From: JAEUJM01 sp964635055
GTDB taxonomy: Bacteria > Actinomycetota > Acidimicrobiia > Acidimicrobiales > DATDAH01
Direction of reading: 5' to 3'
Length of the DNA: 64,000 bases
Assembly: GCA_964635055.1 (NCBI GenBank)
Contig: CAZWMT010000007.1
Span: forward strand, 1-64,000
The notes under the pieces were generated by a model, which saw only the letters and a list, made by a program, of their open reading frames with translations, searched no databases and had not been told where the DNA came from. A program made the position numbers and the translations under genes. Below are positions 24,987-32,579 of the stretch, piece after piece; the stretch's first letter is position 1, and every line of letters begins with the position of its first letter.

Positions 24987-26044
24987 GCCGACCGGCACCG
25001 CTGGACCGCAGGGGCGTCGCCTGGGGCCTGGTTGCGGTCGCCGTCGTTCTGGCGCTCACGTTCGTCGGCAGCGACGGCCTCGTGTGGTTCGACGCCGCGC
25101 TCGTCGGCTACCTGTTCGGCACCATCTTCGCCGTGTTCGGCATCGCCTACCGGTACGCGGTCTGGCTTCGCCGACCGCCCACGGCCATGTTGAACCGACG
25201 CGGCTGGGAGGCGTTCCGGTCCCGCACGGGTCGAAGCCTCGCCGACCTTCCCGCGCTCGTCACCACCCAGCTCGTCACCCAGGGCTTCATCCGCCGCCGC
25301 TCGCGCTCGCGCTGGCTGGCCCACCAGCTCGTGTTCTGGGGCTGCATCCTCGCGGCGCTGGTCACGTTCCCGTTGACCCTCGGCCTCCTGCACTTCGAGA
25401 GCGTCGGCCAGCAGGCCGACCGCTACCAGGTGTACGTGTCACGGGTGGGCACGATGCGTTTCGACGCCGGGAGCATCATCGGGTGGTTCGTCTTCCACGC
25501 CCTCGACGTCGCTGCGGTGCTCGTGTTGGCCGGCGTGTTCGTCTTCCTGCGACGGCGCCTGCACGACCCGGGCGCGTTGGCGGTGGAGCGCAGCAACGAC
25601 TTCCTGGCCCTCGCCGGGCTGTTCGCGGTGTCGGTGACGGGCCTGTTCCTCACGGTGTCGAGCACCTGGCTGGAGGGCCGCTACTACTCGGCGCTCAACA
25701 CCGTGCACGCCCTGACGGTGATCCTGGGCCTGATGTACCTGCCGTTCGGCAAGCTCTTCCACATCTTCCAGCGCCCCGGCAACCTGGGCGTGGCGTACTA
25801 CAAGCGGGCCAATGCGGTGGGGCCACCGGCCACCTGCCGGCGTTGCGGCGAGGGCTTCGCCAGCGCGCAGCAGATGGCCGACCTGCAGGAGGTGCTGCCC
25901 CAGGTCGGCTTCGACTACGGCATCGGTGAGCGCTCCGGGAACGGCAGCGGAGCGCGCACCGGCAACTACCAGGACACCTGCCCGCAGTGCCGGCGGGCGA
26001 GCGTGACCCTGGCCCAGGCCGCGAGAGTCGGCGGGTTCGGCTGA
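24983..26044 (+). CDS. Four-histidine integral membrane subunit with C-terminal zinc-ribbon
   Basis: 353 residues. Six or so hydrophobic helices (about 11-31, 37-58, 118-140, 165-192, 208-230, 238-258). Helix-edge histidines in LAHQLVFWG, WFVFHALDV, NTVHALTVI and KLFHIFQ could ligate two b haems, as in NarI/HdrE-type quinol subunits. The C-terminal ~75 residues are cytosolic with TCRRCGEGF and DTCPQCRRA, two CxxC pairs suggesting a metal ribbon. GAGGAGGCG precedes the ATG. Its stop overlaps the oxidoreductase start (TGATG), so it is probably the membrane anchor and quinone-linked partner of that enzyme. Confidence 0.78.
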   Translation: MSRPAPLDRRGVAWGLVAVAVVLALTFVGSDGLVWFDAALVGYLFGTIFAVFGIAYRYAVWLRRPPTAMLNRRGWEAFRSRTGRSLADLPALVTTQLVTQGFIRRRSRSRWLAHQLVFWGCILAALVTFPLTLGLLHFESVGQQADRYQVYVSRVGTMRFDAGSIIGWFVFHALDVAAVLVLAGVFVFLRRRLHDPGALAVERSNDFLALAGLFAVSVTGLFLTVSSTWLEGRYYSALNTVHALTVILGLMYLPFGKLFHIFQRPGNLGVAYYKRANAVGPPATCRRCGEGFASAQQMADLQEVLPQVGFDYGIGERSGNGSGARTGNYQDTCPQCRRASVTLAQAARVGGFG

Positions 26045-28275
26045 TGGCCCGTCCGCCCGTCACCGACGACGAGCTCCTCGCCAGGTTCGGCCCGCACCTC
26101 AACGAGGCCCCGCCCGGCGGCTGGGACGCCGGACTGGAGATCGACCGCGTCGTCGAGACCCACTGTTGCTTCTGCGGCCAGCAGTGCGGCATCAAGCTGA
26201 AGGTGCACGACAACGAGGTCGTGGGCTTCGAGCCCTGGTACGACTTCCCGTTCAACGAGGGCAAGCTCTGCCCAAAGGGGGTGAAGCGCTACCTCCAGGG
26301 CAGCCACCCCGACCGCCTGCTGCGCCCCATGGAGCGCGACCCGTCGGCCCCCGGCGGCTTCCGTGAGATCAGCTGGGACCAGGCCCTGGGCCGGGTGGTC
26401 GGCGAGATCCAGCGCATCCAGGCCGAGCACGGCGACGACGCCTTCGCCATGTTGTCGGGGGTGTCGCTGACCAACGAGAAGAGCTACCTGATCGGCAAGT
26501 TCGCGCGGCTGGCGCTGCACACCGCGAACCTGGACTACAACGGCCGCTTCTGCATGGTGTCGGCCGGCGTCGGCAACAAGTTGGCCCTCGGCATCGACCG
26601 CGCCCCCAACCCCTGGAGCGACATCCCCCTCGCCGACGTGGTCTGGGTGGCGGGCTCGAACATCGCCGAGACCTTCCCCATCACCACCAGCTACATCTGG
26701 CGGGCCCGCGACCGCGGCGCCAAGCTCATCGTGCAGGACCCCCGGGTGGTGCCACTCGCGCGCACCGCCGACCTGTTCCTGCCCGTGCGCCCCGGCAGCG
26801 ACTCGGCCCTGTTCGGCGCCGTCCTCCACACCCTGATCCGCAACGACTGGCTCGACCACGACTTCATCGACGCCCACACGGTCGACTTCGACGAGGCCGC
26901 CGCGGCCGCGGCCACCATGACACCGGCGTGGGCCGCCGAGATCACCGGGGTGCCCGCGGCCCGCATCGAGCAGGCCGCCGAGCTCTGGGGCACCTCGGCC
27001 ACCGGCATGATGCTGCACGCCCGTGGCATCGAGCAACAGTCCAAGGGCGTCGACAACGTGCTGGCCGCCATCAACCTCGGCCTGGCCACCGGCAAGTTCG
27101 GCAAGCCCGGCTGCGGGGTCTCCACCATCACCGGCCAGGGCAACGGCCAGGGCGGACGAGAGCACGGCCACAAGTGCGATCAGCTCCCGGGCAACCGCGA
27201 CATCTCCAACCCCGAGCACCGGGCGGCCGTGGCCGAGGTGTGGGGGTGCGACGAGTCCGAGATCCCCGGCAAGGGCCTGCCCGCCGAGGCCATCATCGAG
27301 GCCATCCACGAGGGCAGCATCAAGGGCCTGCTGTCGATCTGCTTCAACCCGCTCGTGTCGGCGCCGGACTCGCACTTCACCGCCGAGGCCCTCGACAAGC
27401 TGGAGTTCTACGCGGTCATCGACTTCTTCCTGTCGGAGTCCGGCCAGCACGCCGACGTGCTCCTCCCCGGCTCGCTGCACGAGGAGGACGAGGGCACCTC
27501 CACCAGCGGCGAAGGACGCATCATCAAGATCAACGCCGCGGTCGAGCCACCGGGCGAGGCACGGCTCGACTGGCAGATCCTGCTCGACATCGCCGAGCGG
27601 CTCGGCCGGGGCGAGCACTTCCGGTACGACGACACCCGGCAGATCTTCGCGGAGCTGTGCCGGGCGTCGTCGGGCGGCACCGCCGACTACACCGGCGCCA
27701 CCTGGGAGCGAATCGAGGCCGAGAAGGGTCTGTTCTGGCCCATCCCCGAGGTGGGTCACCCCGGCACACCGCGCCTGCACGAAGGCGGCCGGTTCTCGCA
27801 CCCGGACGGCAAGGCCCGGTTCCACGCGGTGCCGTTCCGTGAGTCGGCCGAAGTGGTCGATCCCGACTTCCCCGTGTGGCTCACGACGGGGCGGGTGGTC
27901 AGCCAGTACCTCTCCGGCACCCAGACCCGGCGCATCGCCGGCCTGGTGGCGCAGTACCCCGAGCCGCTGTGCGAGATGCACCCCCGGTTGGCCGAGCGCC
28001 ACGGTGTGAGCGACGGCGACCTGGTCACCGTCACATCCCGCCGCGGCGCCATCACCCTGCCCGCCCACGTGGTGAACACCATCCGGCCCGACACGGTGTT
28101 CATCCCCTACCACTGGCCCGGGGCCAAGGCCGCCAACCAGCTCACCATCCGGGCGGTCGACCCCCGCTCGAAGATGCCCGAGTTCAAGGTGGCCGCGGTG
28201 CGGGTCGAGCCCGCCGGCGGGCGGGGCGCCACCACCGACCGGCGTGACCTCGGACTGCACGAGGGGGCCCCGTGA
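26044..28275 (+). CDS. Nitrate-reductase-like molybdopterin catalytic subunit
   Basis: 743 residues. N-terminal [4Fe-4S] site C41-x2-C44-x3-C48 and C76 (HCCFCGQQCG, KLCPKG), then bis-MGD regions (GVSLTNEKSYLIGKFAR, NYNGRFCM-like text DYNGRFCMVSAG, VAGSNIAETFPI, LARTADLFLPVRPGSD, ITGQGNGQGGREHGHK, INAAVEPPGEARLDWQ). Similar to assimilatory/NasC-NarB or periplasmic-type nitrate reductases; the CCFC opening is a known actinobacterial variant. No Tat signal, so the enzyme acts in the cytosol. Start and stop overlap both neighbours (TGATG, GTGA). Nitrate as substrate is inferred from family and neighbours. Confidence 0.85.
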   Translation: MARPPVTDDELLARFGPHLNEAPPGGWDAGLEIDRVVETHCCFCGQQCGIKLKVHDNEVVGFEPWYDFPFNEGKLCPKGVKRYLQGSHPDRLLRPMERDPSAPGGFREISWDQALGRVVGEIQRIQAEHGDDAFAMLSGVSLTNEKSYLIGKFARLALHTANLDYNGRFCMVSAGVGNKLALGIDRAPNPWSDIPLADVVWVAGSNIAETFPITTSYIWRARDRGAKLIVQDPRVVPLARTADLFLPVRPGSDSALFGAVLHTLIRNDWLDHDFIDAHTVDFDEAAAAAATMTPAWAAEITGVPAARIEQAAELWGTSATGMMLHARGIEQQSKGVDNVLAAINLGLATGKFGKPGCGVSTITGQGNGQGGREHGHKCDQLPGNRDISNPEHRAAVAEVWGCDESEIPGKGLPAEAIIEAIHEGSIKGLLSICFNPLVSAPDSHFTAEALDKLEFYAVIDFFLSESGQHADVLLPGSLHEEDEGTSTSGEGRIIKINAAVEPPGEARLDWQILLDIAERLGRGEHFRYDDTRQIFAELCRASSGGTADYTGATWERIEAEKGLFWPIPEVGHPGTPRLHEGGRFSHPDGKARFHAVPFRESAEVVDPDFPVWLTTGRVVSQYLSGTQTRRIAGLVAQYPEPLCEMHPRLAERHGVSDGDLVTVTSRRGAITLPAHVVNTIRPDTVFIPYHWPGAKAANQLTIRAVDPRSKMPEFKVAAVRVEPAGGRGATTDRRDLGLHEGAP

Positions 28276-28946
28276 GGACCACCCGGTACGGCGTCGACGA
28301 CGCGCCGGTGTTCGTCATCGACCAGAGCCGCTGCATCGGCTGCGAGGCCTGCGTGGCCGCGTGCATGGAGTGCGGCACCCATCGGGGACGGTCGCTGATC
28401 CACCTCGAGCGCATCGACCGCGCCGCCTCCACCCAGACGGCCCCCATGGTCTGCATGCACTGCGAGGACCCGACCTGCGCCCAGGTCTGCCCCGCCGACG
28501 CCATCAAGCAGACCGAGGGAGGCATCGTGCAGTCGGCACTGAAGCCCCGGTGCATCGGCTGTTCGAACTGCGTGCTGGCCTGCCCCTTCGGCGTGCCCAA
28601 GTACGTGGCCGAGGTCGACCAGATGATGAAGTGCGACATGTGCACCGACCGCACGTCCGAGGGGTACGCGCCGATGTGCGCGTCGGTGTGCCCCAGCGAG
28701 GCGCTCTGGTACGGCACGGTCGAGGAGTTCCGCGCGACCCGGCAGGGGTCGCTGGTGGACAACTGGCTGTTCGGCCGACAGTCGGTGCACACCAAGGTGC
28801 ACGCCGTCGTCGACGACGTGGGGGGCGGACCGATCGACGTGGTCGGCGGTGGCGGCACCGGCACGTGGCTCGACGATCCGTTCGGGTTCGACGAGGGCAT
28901 GCACGGGGGCCTGCCGGACAGCGCGTCGGGAGCGGTCACGCCATGA
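28272..28946 (+). CDS. Four-cluster [4Fe-4S] electron-transfer subunit
   Basis: 224 residues with four Cys clusters: CIGCEACVAAC, CMHCEDPTCAQVCP, CIGCSNCVLACPFG and CDMCTDRT...CASVCPSEAL. This is the NarH/DmsB/HybA-type wire that passes electrons between a membrane partner and a molybdopterin subunit. Extended C-terminus (about 185-224) is Gly/Asp-rich. GTG overlaps the catalytic subunit stop and its own stop overlaps the Rieske ATG (ATGA). Confidence 0.9.
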   Translation: MRTTRYGVDDAPVFVIDQSRCIGCEACVAACMECGTHRGRSLIHLERIDRAASTQTAPMVCMHCEDPTCAQVCPADAIKQTEGGIVQSALKPRCIGCSNCVLACPFGVPKYVAEVDQMMKCDMCTDRTSEGYAPMCASVCPSEALWYGTVEEFRATRQGSLVDNWLFGRQSVHTKVHAVVDDVGGGPIDVVGGGGTGTWLDDPFGFDEGMHGGLPDSASGAVTP

Positions 28947-29449
28947 GTGGCGCCACGCCGGTCCCGGATCCGCAGCCGATCTGGAAGCGCGACTTCCCCT
29001 ACGAGTCCGATGCCGAGGACGAGGTGACCCGCCGGGAGTTCGCCCGCTACCTGGTCGCCGGTGCCGGCGTGATGGCCGCGGGCAACCTCGGCCTCGCCAT
29101 CTGGACCCAGCTGCGCACCATCAACACCGGCGAGCCCCGCGCCATCGTGGCCCTCGCCGACGTTCCCGTGGGCGAGACCCACCTGTTCCGCTACCCCACC
29201 CAGGACGACCCGGCCATCCTGCTCCGAGTCGACGAGCGCACCGTGGTGGCCTTCAGCCAGAAGTGCACCCACCTGGGCTGCGTCGTGTTCTTCGAGGCCG
29301 AGGAACAGCGCTGGCACTGCCCCTGCCACGAGGGCGACTTCGACGCCCGCACCGGCGCGGTGCGATCGGGCCCACCGACGCGGGCCCTCGGCAGGATCGA
29401 CGTCGAGCTCCGCGACGACGTCGTGTGGGCCCTCGGGGCACACCGGTGA
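28943..29449 (+). CDS. Rieske [2Fe-2S] protein with Tat-like anchor
   Basis: 168 residues. N-terminal TRREFARYLVAGAGVMAAGN is a twin-arginine-like signal anchor, then a Rieske fold with both cluster motifs CTHLGC and CPCHEG. The Rieske domain would face outside the membrane, opposite the cytosolic catalytic subunit. Rieske proteins of this type (QcrA-like) couple quinol to haem or Fe-S. GTGA overlap with the next gene. Its presence in a nitrate-type operon recalls haloarchaeal nitrate reductases (NarB/NarC), known from the literature. Confidence 0.9.
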   Translation: MSGATPVPDPQPIWKRDFPYESDAEDEVTRREFARYLVAGAGVMAAGNLGLAIWTQLRTINTGEPRAIVALADVPVGETHLFRYPTQDDPAILLRVDERTVVAFSQKCTHLGCVVFFEAEEQRWHCPCHEGDFDARTGAVRSGPPTRALGRIDVELRDDVVWALGAHR

Positions 29450-29649
29450 GGGCCTCGCCAGGGGCACGGCGGGCGACGTCGGCCGTCGTCCTCTACGTCG
29501 TCATCCTGGTGGCGTTCCAGGTGTTCCTCATCACGGTCGCGGTCGATGCCCTCCAGACCGACCAGGAGGGCCTGGCGTGGGCGACCGCCGCGGTGTCGGT
29601 CGTGCTCGCGGCGGCCTCGGCCGTCCTCTTGCGGTACCTCCGACCGTGA
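29446..29649 (+). CDS. Small two-helix membrane protein
   Basis: 67 residues. Two hydrophobic helices, SAVVLYVVILVAFQVFLITVAV and AWATAAVSVVLAAASAVLL, joined by an acidic loop (ALQTDQEGL). Start and stop overlap both neighbours (GTGA twice), so it is part of the operon and probably an accessory membrane subunit. I do not recognise the family with certainty; a small actinobacterial DUF is likely. Confidence 0.75.
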   Translation: MRASPGARRATSAVVLYVVILVAFQVFLITVAVDALQTDQEGLAWATAAVSVVLAAASAVLLRYLRP

Positions 29650-30719
29650 CCGGGCCCGCGCACGATCCGGCGACGGCCACGCGCCGGCCTTCGGCGATCG
29701 CCACCCTCTTCCCCGGCTACTTCGCGATGGTGATGGCCACGGGCATCGTGGCCATCGGCGCCGCTCAACAGGAGCTCAGGTGGCTGGCGAAGCCGCTCTA
29801 CGCGGTCGCCGCGGCGGCCTACCTGGTCCTGGCGGTCCTGACCATCGTCCGTCTGGTGCGCTTCCCTCGGCGCCTGGCCGACGACCTCACCAGCCACGCC
29901 AAAGGGTTCGCCTTTCTCACCATCGTGGCCGGCACCAACGTGTTGGGCAGCGCTTCAGGCGTGATCCACGGGTGGTGGGACCTGGCGTGGGCGCTGTGGT
30001 GGGCGAGCCTCGCCCTGTGGGCCGTGCTCGTGTACGCCACGCTCATCGCCGTCGTGCTCCGGGCCCCCAAGCCGGGGCTCGGTGCGGGGATCAACGGCAC
30101 GTGGTTCCTGCTGACCGTGTCCACCGAGTCGGTGGCCGTGCTCGGAGCGTTGCTGCTGCCGTTCCATCCGAGTGAGACGCTCACCTTCCTGTGCCTCGCC
30201 GCGTTCCTGCTCGGCATCGTGCTCTACCTGATCGTGATGACGATGGTGTTCCTGCGCTGGACCTTCCACGAGCTCGAGCCCACCGAGGCGGCGCCGCCGG
30301 CGTGGATCGCCGCCGGCGCGGTCGCCATCACCGTCCTGGCCGGCTCGAACCTGCTGGGCGTCCAGGCTGCGTCCGAGCGCGTCGCCCGGATGGCCCCGTT
30401 CGTCGAGGGGATGGTCACCCTCGCCTGGGCCACCGCCACGTTCTGGTTCCCGCTGATGATCGCCATCGGGGTGTGGCGCCATCTCGTCCGGCGGGTGCCC
30501 TTGCGCTACGAGCCCGCCTACTGGGCGCTCGTCTTCCCCCTGGGCATGTACGGCGCGTCCACCTTCAAGATGCTGGCGGTCGTCGACCTGGGCACACTCG
30601 ACTGGCTCCCGAAGCTCACGCTGGCGATCGCGCTGGCGGCGTGGACGACCGCGTTCGTGGGTCTGCTGGTCCAGGTGGCCGCTGCTGTGACCCGTCGACG
30701 CGCCGAGCGTCCCACCTGA
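29646..30719 (+). CDS. TDT/SLAC1-family transporter
   Basis: 357 residues, about ten hydrophobic helices (GYFAMVMATGIVAIGA onwards; FLTIVAGTNVLGSASGVIHG; TWFLLTVSTESVAVLGALLL; AYWALVFPLGMYGASTFKML). Resembles the tellurite-resistance/dicarboxylate transporter and plant SLAC1 anion-channel superfamily (TehA, Mae1). The phenylalanine-gated pore of that fold conducts nitrate, chloride or malate. GTG start overlaps the previous stop. In this operon a role in nitrate or nitrite passage is plausible, but sulfite or malate are also known substrates. Confidence 0.82.
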   Translation: MTGPAHDPATATRRPSAIATLFPGYFAMVMATGIVAIGAAQQELRWLAKPLYAVAAAAYLVLAVLTIVRLVRFPRRLADDLTSHAKGFAFLTIVAGTNVLGSASGVIHGWWDLAWALWWASLALWAVLVYATLIAVVLRAPKPGLGAGINGTWFLLTVSTESVAVLGALLLPFHPSETLTFLCLAAFLLGIVLYLIVMTMVFLRWTFHELEPTEAAPPAWIAAGAVAITVLAGSNLLGVQAASERVARMAPFVEGMVTLAWATATFWFPLMIAIGVWRHLVRRVPLRYEPAYWALVFPLGMYGASTFKMLAVVDLGTLDWLPKLTLAIALAAWTTAFVGLLVQVAAAVTRRRAERPT

Positions 30720-30730
30720 GCTCAGGTGGG
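30711..30730. terminator. 20-bp palindrome carrying both convergent stop codons
   Basis: CCCACCTGAG and CTCAGGTGGG abut with no spacer. The TDT stop and the flavodoxin stop both lie inside it. Compact overlap of two gene ends. Confidence 0.5.
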
Positions 30731-31342
30731 TGGCTCGAACCGCCCGCCGGACTCGATGATGTCGCCGAGGACGTCGGGGCCACCGTCCTCGCCTGGACCA
30801 CCGCGGGCCGCACGCTCGGCCACGTGGGCGAGCAGGCTGCGCCCCCAGGCGACCGCCCGGTCGGCCTCGCCGTCGACCAGGTGCTGGTCGCTGGCCACCA
30901 CGAAGCTCTCGGGCTCGGTGACCATCACACACCCGTGATGCCGTAGTCGTCGACGGATGCCCTTCGAGGCCCTCCCCGTGAGCAACGGCGAGCCCTGGCT
31001 GCGCGTGTCGAACGCGGCGGCGAGCAGCCGATGGCCGAGCTGCAGCTGGTCGAACCAGTCCCGGAGGCCAGGGCCCTCGGCATCGGGATCGACCTCGATG
31101 TCGTCGCCACGATCCAACCGCTCGGGGGTCAGTGCCTGCTCCCTCGTCGCTTCGGTGCTGAGCCCGTGGATGTGCGTCGGCCCGCCCACCACGAGCAGGT
31201 CCGCGGCGGCGACCGCCTCCGGGGTGGCGTCGCCGACCGGCACGACGTCGATGCGGTCAGCCGCAGCCAGGCCCTGGGCGATGTGCGCAGCCACCGTGTG
31301 GGTGTTGCCGTACATCGATTCGTAGACCACCAGCACCCTCAT
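30722..31342 (-). CDS. Flavodoxin-like flavoprotein
   Basis: 206 residues. FMN phosphate loop ESMYGNTHTVAAHIA at the N-terminus after the first strand, second loop GGPTHIHGLS, and AFDTRSQGSP. This is a short-chain flavodoxin-like protein. An acidic insertion (DDIEVDPDAEG) is present at about 83-93. ATG 31342 is the obvious start. Convergent with the TDT gene. It could supply electrons but no partner is specified. Confidence 0.87.
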   Translation of the reverse strand: MRVLVVYESMYGNTHTVAAHIAQGLAAADRIDVVPVGDATPEAVAAADLLVVGGPTHIHGLSTEATREQALTPERLDRGDDIEVDPDAEGPGLRDWFDQLQLGHRLLAAAFDTRSQGSPLLTGRASKGIRRRLRHHGCVMVTEPESFVVASDQHLVDGEADRAVAWGRSLLAHVAERAARGGPGEDGGPDVLGDIIESGGRFEPPT

Positions 31343-31472
31343 GGGCCCACCTCCACGTCATGCGAACCTACTGCCCCGTCGGGCAACCGATGTGTGTTCT
31401 CGACGGTCGGATGATGCTGCTCGCCGCGTTCCGCTTCGACCAGGACCCTCTACCGGCGCTGTCAGGCGCTGG

Positions 31473-31655
31473 TCAGGCGCCGGTCGCGCGCCGCGGGCGG
31501 GCGACCAGTTCGCCGCCGCAGTTCGGGCAGGTGTGGGCCAGCGCGTCCTCGGCGCACGCCACGCAGAACGTGCACTCGAAGCTGCAGATCACTGCGGGCC
31601 CGTCGGCGGGGACCGGCGCGCTGCAGGCTTCACACGTCTCACGCATCTCGAGCAC
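31473..31655 (-). CDS. DUF1272 zinc-ribbon protein
   Basis: 60 residues. Eight or so cysteines in the order CEAC, CSFECTFCVAC, CPNCGGEL, followed by ARPRR, which is the DUF1272 signature (a small zinc-binding domain of unknown role). The start could be GTG 31655 (giving VLEMRE) or ATG 31646; the family usually begins M-L-E-M/L-R, so GTG is preferred. Confidence 0.85.
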   Translation of the reverse strand: MLEMRETCEACSAPVPADGPAVICSFECTFCVACAEDALAHTCPNCGGELVARPRRATGA

Positions 31656-31715
31656 GCCGGCGACGCTACTGCGTCCTGTCCGGCGTCGGCACGGCCCCGC
31701 CCGTACCGTGATCCC

Positions 31716-32483
31716 ATGCAGGTCGACGATCTCCGGACGCCGGACCGCGAGGTGGGCGAGCTGATCGCCGCCGGCCGGGATGCGACGGTCCACGCCGCCG
31801 GCAACGACCGGGTGCTGCGCCGCACCGCCGCCGGGCGGGACCTGCGGGCCGAGGCCTCGGTGATGGAGCACGTGCGGGCCGCGGGCTACCCGGTGCCCGA
31901 GGTCTTCCGGGTCGGCGACGGCGAGATGGTGCTGGCCCGTGTCGAAGGCCCCACGATGCTCGAGGACCTGGAGACTCGGCCCTGGCGGGTCACGACCCTC
32001 GCCCGGATGCTGGCCGAGCTGCACACCCGCCTCCACACCATCGACCCGCCCGCCGGCCTGGCCCCGCATCCGGCGCTGCCGGGCGACGCCATCGTCCACC
32101 AGGACCTCCACCCCGGCAACGTCATCCTCTCCCCCGCGGGCCCCGTGGTGATCGACTGGGCCAACGCCCGCGGGGGCGAGCCCGCCCTCGACATCGCCCT
32201 CACCTGGCTGCTGATGGCGGCGTTCGACCACGACCAGCCACCGCCGACGGGCTCGCTGCCCCACCGCCTGGTGACCCGCATCCAGCGAGGCGTCGAGCCG
32301 TGGCTGCGCCGCCGACTGGTGGGCACCTTCCTCCGGGCCAGCGGTGCCGAGGCCGCGGCCCGTGCCGCGCTGCCCGCGGTCGCCGCCCACCGCCTGCAGG
32401 ATCGCAACGTCCGCCCTGCCGAGGCCGATGCCATCCGCGCCCTGGTCGCACGCGAGGCGCGTCCCCACACCGCCGCCGGCTGA
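31716..32483 (+). CDS. Phosphotransferase, APH/choline kinase type
   Basis: 255 residues. N-terminal kinase lobe (AAGRDATVHAAGNDRVLRRTA), then catalytic loop VHQDLHPGNV (Asp catalytic) and metal loop VIDWANARGGEP. These are the aminoglycoside/choline kinase-like signatures. Such proteins phosphorylate small hydroxyl compounds; antibiotic resistance should not be assumed from the family name. ATG 31716. Confidence 0.85.
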   Translation: MQVDDLRTPDREVGELIAAGRDATVHAAGNDRVLRRTAAGRDLRAEASVMEHVRAAGYPVPEVFRVGDGEMVLARVEGPTMLEDLETRPWRVTTLARMLAELHTRLHTIDPPAGLAPHPALPGDAIVHQDLHPGNVILSPAGPVVIDWANARGGEPALDIALTWLLMAAFDHDQPPPTGSLPHRLVTRIQRGVEPWLRRRLVGTFLRASGAEAAARAALPAVAAHRLQDRNVRPAEADAIRALVAREARPHTAAG

Positions 32484-32579
32484 CACGAGCCCCGGCGAAC
32501 TGGCGGTGATTCGGTCGCCGTGTGGCGACAAGATCGGGCGCCAGATCGGGAAAGCTACCGGCGCAACCGGACGTCGGCG

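Noticed and set aside
25966..28260. Minus-strand frame across the molybdopterin subunit
   Set aside because: Shadow of the 26044 gene; no family text.
31716..32483. Antibiotic resistance kinase
   Set aside because: The APH fold is shared by many metabolic kinases; no resistance context.
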